Notes: generated from the sequence alone by a model not told the origin. Positions 1 to 6,795 are shown, numbered from the stretch's first letter. The stretch: 22,120 bases of DNA from Actinomycetes bacterium (GCA_021793895.1 JAJYRW010000003.1:1-22120), one strand, 5' to 3'. A program made the numbers and translations.

Positions 1-450
1 GCGGCCCGCAGCGATAGCTATTAGAGCCATAGCAATCCACTGCGTGATCGCCTGGGCGCTTGCAGTGAAATCATGGATGTCTGGAAATAGGTCCCATGGA
101 GCAAACCCAACAGCGGAAATGAATGCGCCTGACATCGCCAAGAAAATGATTCCTAAGCGCCCCGACCGTTGATCCCACCAGCTGTATAAAAGCACTGCGC
201 CAACGAGGATTGCTAGGCCCGAGAAAATCATTCCCACATTGAAAAGTTGATGCCATGGAGAGCACACGTCCCGAATTAATAGACCCTGCTCAGAGAATGC
301 ACCGCAAACGGTGACTCCTAAATCACTTATAGCGTTTTGTGTGATCGAGTAACCACCTGGCCAGCGCAGTGCGACGACTAGTTGGACAACCAGCACCAGC
401 GCGCTGGCGATCAAAGCCATCGCCCCGATTCGATAGCGCACTACGCGCAC
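1..450 (-). CDS. DUF998 family membrane protein, 3' end beyond left edge
   Basis: Reading leftward from a GTG at 450 there is an open frame of 150 codons that is still open at base 1, so the C-terminus is missing. The protein is strongly hydrophobic: a membrane segment at about residues 10-28, then a loop with SITQNAISDLG (35-45), a Cys at 49 and RDVCSPWHQLFN (60-71), then further membrane segments from about 73. The ISDLG and VCSPWH loop motifs are typical of DUF998 (PF06197), integral membrane proteins of unknown function, usually about 200 residues long. GGGAAGG sits immediately upstream of the GTG; a second GTG at 441 has better Shine-Dalgarno spacing and an ATG at 420 is also possible, so the start is uncertain. 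The gene is divergent from the TetR gene at 474 with only 23 bp between them, and is probably controlled by it through the palindrome at 459-480. Confidence 0.8.
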   Translation of the reverse strand, partial: MRVVRYRIGAMALIASALVLVVQLVVALRWPGGYSITQNAISDLGVTVCGAFSEQGLLIRDVCSPWHQLFNVGMIFSGLAILVGAVLLYSWWDQRSGRLGIIFLAMSGAFISAVGFAPWDLFPDIHDFTASAQAITQWIAMALIAIAAGR

Positions 451-458
451 CCCTTCCC

Positions 459-480
459 GTACAATACGTTCGTATGGTAC
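459..480. promoter_or_regulatory. Palindromic operator between DUF998 gene and tetR
   Basis: The sequence reads GTAC.ATACG..CGTAT.GTAC, with 18 of 22 positions symmetric. It covers the whole gap between the divergent DUF998 and TetR starts and extends into the first TetR codons. A TACAAT hexamer (460-465) lies 8 bp before the TetR ATG, as expected for the -10 box of a nearly leaderless transcript; TATTGT on the other strand (466-461) could serve the DUF998 gene. TetR dimers usually bind inverted repeats of this size, so the site probably mediates autoregulation and control of the membrane protein. The symmetry is seen directly; the function is inferred. Confidence 0.7.
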
Positions 481-1112
481 CTGATTTATCCGGCTCAGCA
501 ACCCCTTCCGAAAAGCGCCGACAGGGTGCGCAGCTCGTGCTAGATGCTGCTGTGCGCGTTTTAGTGCGCGACGGATTGGATGGATTATCGGTGCGGCGTG
601 TGGCCACCGAGGCCAAATTCTCAATTGGAGCGGTACAGCACCATTTTTCGACCAAGGAGGCGCTGCTCGTCGCCGCGGCAGAACACATCACAGCGCAGTT
701 CCAAACCCGCGCGACTGCACTGACGCGCCAGGTATTGGACCAGGAGGGTCCGATTGCGGCTTTCGAGGCCTTCTGCCAACTCTTGGCCAATTCCGCGCCA
801 TCACACTTTGCGGACTCGCAGGACACCACTGCATCGATAATCTGGCTTTGGTATGCAGCAAAATCCACCCAGCCGGGCGCCGTCGCCGACGCCTTTACAG
901 CTGGATGGTCACAAACAGAAAACTATCTGACAACCACAATTTCCGAACTGTTCCCAAAGGTCGCTGCCAAACAGGAAGCAGCCCACCTGTTAGCCGTGCT
1001 CGACGGTCTTGCAATAGCCCGCTCCACTGAGCCTGTGAGGATGCCACTTGAACGCGCTGCCGCGCTGGTGCGTCGCCATATCAATTATCTGCAGCATTTG
1101 AATGATTCATAA
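474..1112 (+). CDS. TetR/AcrR family transcriptional regulator
   Basis: The product has 212 residues when started at the ATG at 474, which follows a -10-like TACAAT by 8 bp. An in-frame ATG at 369 would add 35 residues that do not look like TetR and would overlap the DUF998 gene. Residues 18-65 form a typical TetR N-terminal domain: a first helix (QLVLDAAVRVLVRDG), then LSVRRVATEAKFSIGAVQHHF as the helix-turn-helix, then STKEALL. The rest is the variable ligand-binding domain. It probably represses itself and the divergent DUF998 gene through the 22-bp palindrome over its own start. The effector is unknown. Confidence 0.9.
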   Translation: MVPDLSGSATPSEKRRQGAQLVLDAAVRVLVRDGLDGLSVRRVATEAKFSIGAVQHHFSTKEALLVAAAEHITAQFQTRATALTRQVLDQEGPIAAFEAFCQLLANSAPSHFADSQDTTASIIWLWYAAKSTQPGAVADAFTAGWSQTENYLTTTISELFPKVAAKQEAAHLLAVLDGLAIARSTEPVRMPLERAAALVRRHINYLQHLNDS

Positions 1113-1171
1113 ATCGGCCGCCCCGGTTTTACCAAGTGTTCGCCACGTTTAGCGAAACATTAGCCCTCGAC

Positions 1172-1380
1172 TTAAGCGCAAACAGCGATCAAGTCACAAC
1201 CGTCGCTACCAGCCCGAATGAACCGCGTTGACTCTTTAATAACCGAGATGAAATTCCCGGCCGAAATAGCGATTTCCTCTTCATCTACAACAAGCTCACG
1301 CATTTGTCGAATGGACTGGCGGCCGGGTGCGGCCCCCGTTCAGCGGTCAGATCAGAATCCCGAACCATAAAATAAGCCAT
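1172..1380 (-). pseudogene. Small gene with probable frameshift, family unknown
   Basis: This lies in the 390-bp stretch between tetR and the tocopherol-cyclase-like gene. An ATG at 1380 has an ideal AGGAGG five bases upstream (cctcct at 1385-1390 on the + strand) and opens a 31-codon frame that stops at 1285. Another frame, from an ATG at 1303 to a TAA at 1172, encodes 43 residues (MRELVVDEEEIAIS...IAVCA) with a protein-like composition. Joining the two with one frameshift near 1300 gives about 68 residues. The simplest reading is a small gene broken by an indel; a real 31-residue peptide is the alternative. I do not recognise the family, and the rest of the gap (1113-1171 and 1391-1503) shows nothing clear. 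Confidence 0.4.
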
Positions 1381-1503
1381 GCCGCCTCCTACAAAAGTGC
1401 CAGACGCCGTCCAAAATAAAACTGAATCAACAACGCGGCGCGCCCACAGCAGCTCAACTAGCACGCAGCAGCCCAGCTAAGGCAACTCATGTTGTACTGA
1501 AGC

Positions 1504-2568
1504 ATGAAACTGTTGAAGCGATACAGGTCCACGGGCGCCGATCCGCTCTTCGGCAATCCGGAACGAGCGCATCACGGGGTCGCGATGGAGGGGTACTTCT
1601 GGCGTATTACCGATCCCGAAACCGGGCGCGTCGTTATCGCGCTGTGCGGAGCAAATACCGGGCCGCGGGGGCGGTGGTCAACGCTGGGACTGGCCGCCTG
1701 GCCGATTGGTTTTTTGCGCACTGAAGCTACAGAAGGAGCCTGGACCGATGCCGACCGGCTCGGTGTGCGGGGCGGCTTCGAGAGGTCAGGCGAGGGGCCA
1801 GCATTTGCAGGCGATCGACACCGACTCAAAGTAAACCTCGGCGCGGATGCACGTCTCGATGTTGCGTTTTACGACCTGATGCCGTGGCCGAACCGGGCCC
1901 TGGGTGGGTCAAGCGTGTTTCAGATGGTCCCCAGCCTGAACCAGTATTGGCACCCGTGGCTGCTGGGAGGCAAGGCGTCGGGAACGGCGATTTTGGGCGA
2001 GACCACGTGGGAGTTTCGCAATGCTGATGTGTATGCGGAGAAAAACTGGGGGCGGGAGGGTTTCCCGGACTCCTGGTGGTGGGGGCAGGCCCAGGGGTTC
2101 GCCGAGCCAGGTGCTTGCGTGGCCTTCGCCGGAGGGATCGTGACAACTGGCCGCATGCGCGTGGAAGTTACGGCCTTGGTTATACGGCTACCCAGTGGTC
2201 GAGTGATTCGGCTGGGAAATCCGCTAATTAGCCCGGTTCGCACCGGCACGCGCGATGAGCATTGGCGGCTTTTGGGGCGCGGGTACGGCTGGCGCGTGGA
2301 AGTAAAAGCTTCGGCTCCGCTCGATCAAGCGTTCGTACTGCCGGTCCCACTGCCCCACGAGCACCGCAATGTCGCCGGTGACCTGGAGCATCTAGCGGGC
2401 GATCTCACCGTGCGGGTCAGCCGCTTTGGGCGCGAGGTATGGGCCGGGAAAACGAGCCTGGCCGCGCTTGAACATGGCGGACTGGAGCGAGCGCAACGCG
2501 AACTTCGACGGCGCGGATTAGATGATTCGCTCACGGCTGCGCCGCCAGTCGCAAAAGCTAGCCCGTAA
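1504..2568 (+). CDS. Tocopherol cyclase-like domain protein
   Basis: The product has 354 residues. Its motifs match the tocopherol cyclase-like family (PF14249): an N-terminal MEGYFWRI (28-35), FQMVPSLNQYWHPWLLGG in the middle, then EKNWG, then the Trp-rich WWWGQAQ. In plants this fold closes the chromanol ring of vitamin E; bacterial members are large two-lobed beta-barrel (lipocalin-like) proteins whose substrates are mostly unknown, so an enzymatic role here is inference. There is no signal peptide or membrane segment. The Shine-Dalgarno is weak (GAAG just before the ATG) and there is no in-frame alternative close by. It converges on the RibD-like gene, with 7 bp between the stop codons, and is not obviously in an operon. 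Confidence 0.75.
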   Translation: MKLLKRYRSTGADPLFGNPERAHHGVAMEGYFWRITDPETGRVVIALCGANTGPRGRWSTLGLAAWPIGFLRTEATEGAWTDADRLGVRGGFERSGEGPAFAGDRHRLKVNLGADARLDVAFYDLMPWPNRALGGSSVFQMVPSLNQYWHPWLLGGKASGTAILGETTWEFRNADVYAEKNWGREGFPDSWWWGQAQGFAEPGACVAFAGGIVTTGRMRVEVTALVIRLPSGRVIRLGNPLISPVRTGTRDEHWRLLGRGYGWRVEVKASAPLDQAFVLPVPLPHEHRNVAGDLEHLAGDLTVRVSRFGREVWAGKTSLAALEHGGLERAQRELRRRGLDDSLTAAPPVAKASP

Positions 2569-2575
2569 TCGGCGG

Positions 2576-3307
2576 CTATTTAATCACCCCGCCAACGTCG
2601 TAGCGCAGCCAAACGCTACCGTCTTCGAGCGGCTCAACACTCTTTAACGAGAACGCGATTGGTGCGGGGCTGGAATATTTTTCATTGGCCTCGAACAGTG
2701 AGTTCGTGTGGGTTTCACCGTCCGCAGTTGGCATCAAGACCAGGGAAATCTCGTCACACAGTCCGTCGCGAATCATGGACCAGTTCAGGTTCCCGCCGCC
2801 GCCGAGGATCAGTTCGTCCATGTCGAAAATCTCGCCGATTTTTTGCACGGCGAGCGCCAAGTCCAGCCGGTCCTCGCCCGCCAGGATGTATGAGACGCCC
2901 ACGGATCGCAGATGCGCTTTAAATGCGTCGCTGGTTGCAGCGGGAATTAGTTCGACGATGTGGGCGTCCATGTCGAAGAAGCTCACGAAGTTGCGGTCCC
3001 ACACGAGCTTCCCGGAGCCATCGACGGCGAAGTAGTACATCCTGGCATCGGGATCTGCAATGAAGTCGCCGGGCGGCACCGGCTCAGTTGGCTCAGGAAG
3101 GTCGACTTCACGCTCGTCTAAGGAGGCTCTGCTTGTACCGGTTCCGCTGAGCCACCCGCGGTGCTTGTTATAAAACCGGTCTTCCCCAAGGAACAAATCG
3201 AAATACAGTTTCTGAGACCGCATGCCCACCGACGTGGGATTGGCGATGCCGTCAATCTTTCCGTTGAGCAGGGTGTGCATGTGGCAGATGATTCTGGGGC
3301 GGGCCAT
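2576..3307 (-). CDS. RibD C-terminal domain / dihydrofolate reductase-like protein
   Basis: The product has 243 residues and matches the bacterial bifunctional deaminase-reductase C-terminal family (PF01872). The N-terminal strand IICHMHTLLNGKIDG is the first strand and substrate loop of the DHFR-like fold. ILGGGGNLNWSMIRDGLCDEISLVLMP is the glycine-rich NADPH-binding turn followed by the conserved Asp-Glu strand. Stand-alone members are NAD(P)H-dependent reductases of mostly unknown substrate, and without a deaminase domain a riboflavin role cannot be assumed. AAGGAA lies a few bases before the ATG. It has no close co-directional partner: upstream are the ychF-like fragment and the divergent GNAT pseudogene, and it converges with the tocopherol-cyclase-like gene. 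Confidence 0.85.
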   Translation of the reverse strand: MARPRIICHMHTLLNGKIDGIANPTSVGMRSQKLYFDLFLGEDRFYNKHRGWLSGTGTSRASLDEREVDLPEPTEPVPPGDFIADPDARMYYFAVDGSGKLVWDRNFVSFFDMDAHIVELIPAATSDAFKAHLRSVGVSYILAGEDRLDLALAVQKIGEIFDMDELILGGGGNLNWSMIRDGLCDEISLVLMPTADGETHTNSLFEANEKYSSPAPIAFSLKSVEPLEDGSVWLRYDVGGVIK

Positions 3308-3330
3308 CGATTTTCCTTCTTTTGGTCCGA

Positions 3331-3378
3331 TTCTTTAATAAAGTGGCGTTGAAAATCAGTATGGACGGCGCCAGTCAC
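3331..3378 (-). pseudogene. Fragment of a ychF-like C-terminal coding region
   Basis: On the minus strand this stretch reads VTGAVHTDFQRHFIKE, close to AAGVIHTDFERGFIRA in the C-terminal TGS region of the intact YchF encoded at 11824-12909. At the DNA level, 3346-3374 matches 11974-12002 at 26 of 29 positions in the same orientation, and weaker similarity reaches about 45 bp. Downstream it runs straight into the leader of the RibD-like gene with no further YchF similarity. It is too short to be functional. It may be the displaced end of a ychF gene at the edge of an insertion, or a relic of a second copy. Confidence 0.5.
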
Positions 3379-3394
3379 CACCTATGATTCGGGG

Positions 3395-3690
3395 ATGAGC
3401 ATTAACTACCGAGTTGACGCGCCGCTGGAGCGTGACGAGATCACCGCCCTGTACGCAACAGTGGGGTGGTCGGCCTACACCAAAGATCCTGAGCGACTCG
3501 CAGGAGCCATCTCCGCCTCCCTTAGAGCCGTGAGCTCTTTCTTCGAGTGTTTGAACCATACGATGACGTGCGGCAGAAACTTCTCCTCACCGATGATGAG
3601 CCGGGCCAGATTGCCTTCTACCGCGCAATGGGGTTCACCGAGGTCCGCAATCTGAAGCAGCCGATCTCCGTGTTCACAAAGTTCATGTGA
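3395..3690 (+). pseudogene. GNAT acetyltransferase, internally deleted and frameshifted
   Basis: The frame from the ATG at 3395 begins as a typical small GNAT (MSINYRVDAPLERDEI, then LYATVGWSAYTKDPERL) as far as about 3530. In the next frame the family's C-terminal part follows directly (FEPYDDVRQKLLLTDDEPG, then IAFYRAMGFTEVRNL), ending at a TGA at 3688-3690. The central 45-50 residues that would carry the acetyl-CoA-binding (Q/R)xxGxG/A loop are absent, and the two halves are out of frame. Intact members are about 140 residues long, so this copy cannot be active. A 76-bp gap separates its end from the SDR gene. Confidence 0.75.
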
Positions 3691-3765
3691 CCTGCCGCGC
3701 GCTCTGCTGAGTGCGCGGAACGCTGGAGAAGCGCAACTCCAGTTGAAACACTGACAAAAGCCGAG

Positions 3766-4521
3766 TCAGAGCACAGCCTCCGGTGACTCAGGAAGCAACT
3801 GGCCGCCGTCCACAATGATCGTTTGACCCGTGACATAACCAGCTTCATCGGAGGCTAGGAATACCGCTGCTGCACCAATTTCTTCCGGCTTGCCGAGCCT
3901 GCGCGCTGGAATCGAGCGCGTCATGCTCGCCAAATATTCCTCACCCTGCGCCTCAAGGCCCTCGGTCAAGATGTTTCCGGGCAAAACCGCGTTAACCGTG
4001 ATGCCATCCTTGGCATATTCCAGGGCCGCGCTGCGCATGAAACCCTGCTGGCCCGCCTTTGATGCCCCGTAGTGGGACCAACCTGGGTATCCCGTAATGG
4101 AACCCGTAATCGATGACGTGATCACGACGCGCCCGGAGCCCTGCTTTTGCATCTGCTCGAAAGTTGGCTTCAGTACCAAGAACGTGCTCTTTAAGTTCAC
4201 GTTCATCATGTGGTCCCAGTCTTCTTCAGTCATCTCGGCAATCGTTGCCTGCGGGAAAATTCCCGAGTTCGCGCACATGATGTCCAGGCGACCGTGGCGT
4301 TCAAGCACCGCGTCGAGCATGTTCTTAATGTCGGCAGTCGAAGTCACATCGACATATAAGGATTCGGCACCGATGTCTGCCGCGACTTCATCTGCACGTT
4401 CCTTGTTTATGTCGGCGATCACGACAGTGGCGCCCGCCTCACGCAATTGCTTCGCTATTCCAAGGCCAATTCCTGCTGCCCCACCGGTAACGATCGCGAT
4501 CTTTTCTGCAAGTGAAAACAC
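3766..4521 (-). CDS. Short-chain dehydrogenase/reductase (FabG-like)
   Basis: The product has 251 residues, the usual length of a classical SDR. It contains TGGAAGIGLGIA (13-24, the Rossmann glycine motif), ADIN after beta-2 (an Asp that suggests NAD preference), YVDVTS, CANSG (the NNAG-equivalent), the catalytic Ser in ITSSITGS, YGASK with catalytic Tyr and Lys, and a C-terminal GYVTGQTIIVDGGQ typical of FabG/SDR proteins. It therefore oxidises or reduces a carbonyl/alcohol substrate in the cytoplasm; the substrate cannot be read from sequence. It starts at GTG, with AAGGG about 9 bases upstream. It is a complete gene inside an otherwise decayed region and has no evident operon partner. Confidence 0.9.
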   Translation of the reverse strand: MFSLAEKIAIVTGGAAGIGLGIAKQLREAGATVVIADINKERADEVAADIGAESLYVDVTSTADIKNMLDAVLERHGRLDIMCANSGIFPQATIAEMTEEDWDHMMNVNLKSTFLVLKPTFEQMQKQGSGRVVITSSITGSITGYPGWSHYGASKAGQQGFMRSAALEYAKDGITVNAVLPGNILTEGLEAQGEEYLASMTRSIPARRLGKPEEIGAAAVFLASDEAGYVTGQTIIVDGGQLLPESPEAVL

Positions 4522-4599
4522 AGACGAACCCTTTCGATAATCGATTGGAAGTATTCCTAGCCTATGGAAAGGTTCGGCGCTTTTCGCGGGACTTTTGGG

Positions 4600-4808
4600 C
4601 TAAGAAGCTGAGGCAGAGCGTCGGCGCCCGGCTCGCTGTGCAAAGGCGTCAAGTCGTTCTGCAAAGTCATCAAGCGCCCGGATCATTTCCTCCGCTACCC
4701 ACACCCGATTACGACGGAGCTTATTAGCGGGGTCAGCACCTCAGCTGTTTCCAGATGGTCGATCGCGTTTTGAACAGCGGAAGATGCGGTCAGGTGGTCT
4801 GCTGTCGA
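4600..4808 (-). pseudogene. C-terminal remnant of a Fic family protein
   Basis: Reading on the minus strand from about 4808, the frame gives DHLTASSAVQNAIDHLETAE then VLTP, and after a one- or two-base indel near 4722-4728 continues NKLRRNRVWVAEEMIRALDD then FAERLDAFAQRAGRRR before a TAG at 4600. This is the C-terminal winged-helix and tail that follow the Fic (AMPylation) domain in many actinobacterial Fic proteins. The catalytic Fic domain is absent. The remnant starts inside the last codons of the DJ-1/PfpI gene, so that junction is probably a deletion point. It lies in the 270-bp gap between the SDR and DJ-1 genes. Confidence 0.65.
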
Positions 4809-5356
4809 TGCTTACCCTCAGCGGCCTCCTCAATGAGTTTGGCGTTAAACGCTTCGAGATCGCCCGGGTTCCGCGAGGTGGTCAGTCCGCTGTCGACAAC
4901 GACTTCCTTATCCACCCAGTTCGCACCCGCATTCTTCAAATCAACAGAGATCTTGTCGACACTAGTAACGGTCCGCCCCTCAACAACACCGGCATTGATT
5001 AGCAGCCATGGGCCGTGGCAGATTGCTGCCACCGGCTTGTGAGCGGTAAAGAATGCACGCACAAAATTCAGGATGTCATCGTTAGTGCGCAATGCATCCG
5101 CGTTCAAGGTGCCGCCGGGCAAAAAGAGGGAATCGAAATCTTCGGCCTTAGCCGAGCTGATGTGGCGGTCCACAGTAAAGGTTTCGCCGCGATCCCAGTC
5201 ACCCTTCATGGCGGTGATGCTTTCCTGCTTGTCAGAAATTAACACCGGAGTGGCGCCGGCGCGCTTAATAGCCTCCCAGGGTGAAGTCAATTCGACCTGC
5301 TCAACGCCATTGGTCGCGACGACTGCAATTGTGTGTCCGTTCAAGTTGTCAGCCAC
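4790..5356 (-). CDS. DJ-1/PfpI family protein (general stress / deglycase-like)
   Basis: The product has 188 residues, the normal length for the YhbO/PfpI/YfkM branch. Residues 9-15 (TIAVVAT) form the first strand, GVEQVELTSPWEAI carries the conserved Glu, FLPGG (78-82) precedes the active site, and AICHGPW (111-117) holds the nucleophile Cys113 with His114. Members have been described as cysteine peptidases, glyoxalases or protein/nucleotide deglycases involved in stress; which applies here is open. The start is GTG, with AAGGAGG four bases upstream. The C-terminal residues overlap the Fic remnant, so the last few may not be original. Confidence 0.88.
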   Translation of the reverse strand: MADNLNGHTIAVVATNGVEQVELTSPWEAIKRAGATPVLISDKQESITAMKGDWDRGETFTVDRHISSAKAEDFDSLFLPGGTLNADALRTNDDILNFVRAFFTAHKPVAAICHGPWLLINAGVVEGRTVTSVDKISVDLKNAGANWVDKEVVVDSGLTTSRNPGDLEAFNAKLIEEAAEGKHRQQTT

Positions 5357-5530
5357 GGCTCCTCCTTAAGTTGTCTGTAATGAACTGGATTTTCAACACA
5401 AACACTAAGCGGGCAAGGCCGCAAACGCTGGCTCGCAGTGGGTGCTCAGAGGGGGCTAGTGGCTCGCTGGCGAGACCTCATATCTAACAGGGAACTTGGT
5501 GGAGGCACCGACTTTGCGACACTGTCCACT

Positions 5531-5971
5531 ATGGAGGATTTGCAGATATCTGCTGGGCCCGGCGTCCCAAATGGATTGCTTGTGCCGGCGGGGGATCTCA
5601 AAGAACAATTTTCCCACTCTTCAGGCCCTGGTGGCCAGGGCGTAAATACAACGGACTCCCGGGTCCAGCTAAGCATCGACCTGGCCACGACAACAGCGCT
5701 GAGTGATACCCAGCGGCAAAGAGTTCTGCAGCGACTTAGTCATCGGTTATCGGGAACCACGCTCACTATCGCGGCTTCTTCACACCGCTCCCAGTTACGC
5801 AACCGACGCGCCGCGCGTGAACGACTTGGTTCGCTGCTGCGCGAAGCGCTCGCCCCTAAGCGCATTCGACGCCCCACTAAACCAACAAGAGGTTCCCAAC
5901 GACGGCGTCTTGAAGCAAAGCGGCACCGCGCAAAAATCAAAGAAAACAGGAAGCGGCCCTCTCGCGAATGA
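5531..5971 (+). CDS. arfB: Ribosome-rescue peptidyl-tRNA hydrolase ArfB (YaeJ)
   Basis: The product has 146 residues from the ATG at 5531, close to the usual 140. SSGPGGQGVNTTDSRV (31-46) contains the GGQ motif (34-36) that catalyses hydrolysis of peptidyl-tRNA, in the context typical of ArfB rather than RF1/RF2. The rest of the compact release-factor-like domain follows (IDLATTTALSDTQRQRV). From about residue 115 the protein is a Lys/Arg-rich tail (KPTRGSQRRRLEAKRHRAK) that in ArfB enters the empty mRNA channel of stalled ribosomes. The frame is open upstream to 5438, but that extension does not resemble the family. There is no strong Shine-Dalgarno, so an upstream non-ATG start is possible. 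The stop lies inside a 28-bp tandem repeat. Confidence 0.9.
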   Translation: MEDLQISAGPGVPNGLLVPAGDLKEQFSHSSGPGGQGVNTTDSRVQLSIDLATTTALSDTQRQRVLQRLSHRLSGTTLTIAASSHRSQLRNRRAARERLGSLLREALAPKRIRRPTKPTRGSQRRRLEAKRHRAKIKENRKRPSRE

Positions 5972-6015
5972 CATCCAGCAGCGGCTTTCTTGCGAATGAC
6001 ATCCAGAAAACGGCT
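5947..6015. repeat. 28-bp tandem repeat, about 2.4 copies, across the arfB stop
   Basis: Copies run 5947-5975, 5976-6003 and a partial copy from 6004. The shared core is GCGAATGACATC followed by CAG.A.CGGC. The first copy supplies the last codons and the TGA of arfB; the second lies just after the gene. Two copies of the core are exact over 14 bases. This looks like a recent local duplication (slippage or unequal exchange) and could change the end of ArfB if it varied in copy number. Confidence 0.75.
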
Positions 6016-6092
6016 GTAATCAGGCGTTAAGCCCGAACTCCGGGGTGACCCCATAGCAAAAGCACGTCAGTGAACTACTGTCCCTGCTCCGC

Positions 6093-6638
6093 TCAGTGCG
6101 AGGCCAGCGGACCAACTACATCGAAAGTTGCCGTCAGGAAATCACGGTTGCGGGCGCAGTCGCGTAATGAGAGGTCAAATGCTCTCCCGAACAGCGGCCT
6201 TCCGGAGCCGAGCAGCACCGGAGCGATGGCAACTTGGACCTCATCCAGCATCCCCGCAGAGGCGAACGACGCGGCAAGGTCGCCACCGCCCATCATCCAT
6301 ACGTCCTTTTCGCCAGCGGCGTCCTCGATCGTCGAACGATGTTCCGTCGGCTCGCCGGAAAGGAACACCACATTCTCGTTCGCCCGTTTCAGGTCACGGT
6401 GGGTAAAGACAAAGGTCGGCAGTTGCGGTAACCAATCAGGTTCGTGTTCGAGCACCCACAAATAAGTCGTCGCCCCCATCACCTGCGCACCGATCTCCGC
6501 CATGAAAGTGCCGGCGCTGCCGGGACCGTCTTCGTCGATGTCCTGTTGGAACAGCCAGGCGAGCGAGTCGTCCTCGTCGGCCAGAAATCCGTCCAACGTG
6601 GTGGCGGTGTAGTAGCGGTAGCGATTCGCTCTTGTCAT
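6093..6638 (-). CDS. RibD C-terminal domain / dihydrofolate reductase-like protein
   Basis: The product has 181 residues from the ATG at 6638, which has AGGAG seven bases upstream (ctcct at 6646-6650); an upstream start at 6668 would add ten residues and skip this site. The N-terminus RYRYYTATTLDGFLADEDDS is the first strand and substrate loop of the RibD_C/DHFR-like fold (PF01872), and DVWMMGGGDLAASF with DEVQVAIAPVLLGSGRPLF gives the NADPH-binding turn and the conserved C-terminal strand. It belongs to the short, stand-alone YyaP/YwjB-like subgroup, not close to the 243-residue paralogue at 2576-3307. Substrate unknown. Direct repeats 33-67 bp upstream of the start may be its operator. Confidence 0.88.
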   Translation of the reverse strand: MTRANRYRYYTATTLDGFLADEDDSLAWLFQQDIDEDGPGSAGTFMAEIGAQVMGATTYLWVLEHEPDWLPQLPTFVFTHRDLKRANENVVFLSGEPTEHRSTIEDAAGEKDVWMMGGGDLAASFASAGMLDEVQVAIAPVLLGSGRPLFGRAFDLSLRDCARNRDFLTATFDVVGPLASH

Positions 6639-6670
6639 TTTTGGTCTCCTGACGTGGGGAGATGCCACAT

Positions 6671-6705
6671 TATCGAGTCGCGATAGAAATTATCGGTTCG
6701 CGATC
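6671..6705. promoter_or_regulatory. Two 15-bp repeats spaced 20 bp, likely operator
   Basis: TATCG.GTCGCGATA-type units occur at 6671-6685 (arms TATCG and CGATA around five bases) and at 6691-6705 (TATCGGTTCGCGATC), exactly 20 bp apart. They lie 33-67 bp upstream of the RibD-like start at 6638. A GATAAT hexamer on the minus strand (6674-6669) overlaps the proximal unit and could be a -10 box. Repeated palindromic half-sites on one face of the helix suggest a dimeric repressor, but no regulator gene adjoins. Function is inferred. Confidence 0.45.
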
Positions 6706-6795
6706 GAGACTGGCTGAGATTGATTCCGACCGGGGCAGCACCCAGACGGAACTGCATCAACATCGTTCGGCAGTAGGTCTCGGCCGAATGAGGGG

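Noticed and set aside
369..473. Longer N-terminus for the first TetR
   Set aside because: The extra 35 residues do not resemble TetR and overlap the DUF998 coding region; the ATG at 474 follows a -10-like box.
2568..2595. Short inverted repeat GGCGG/CCGCC between convergent stops
   Set aside because: Only five base pairs around a 13-base loop with no T-run; too weak to call a terminator.
5357..5530. Possible leader or RNA between the DJ-1/PfpI gene and arfB
   Set aside because: No strong structure or conserved motif visible; only an intergenic promoter region can be assumed.
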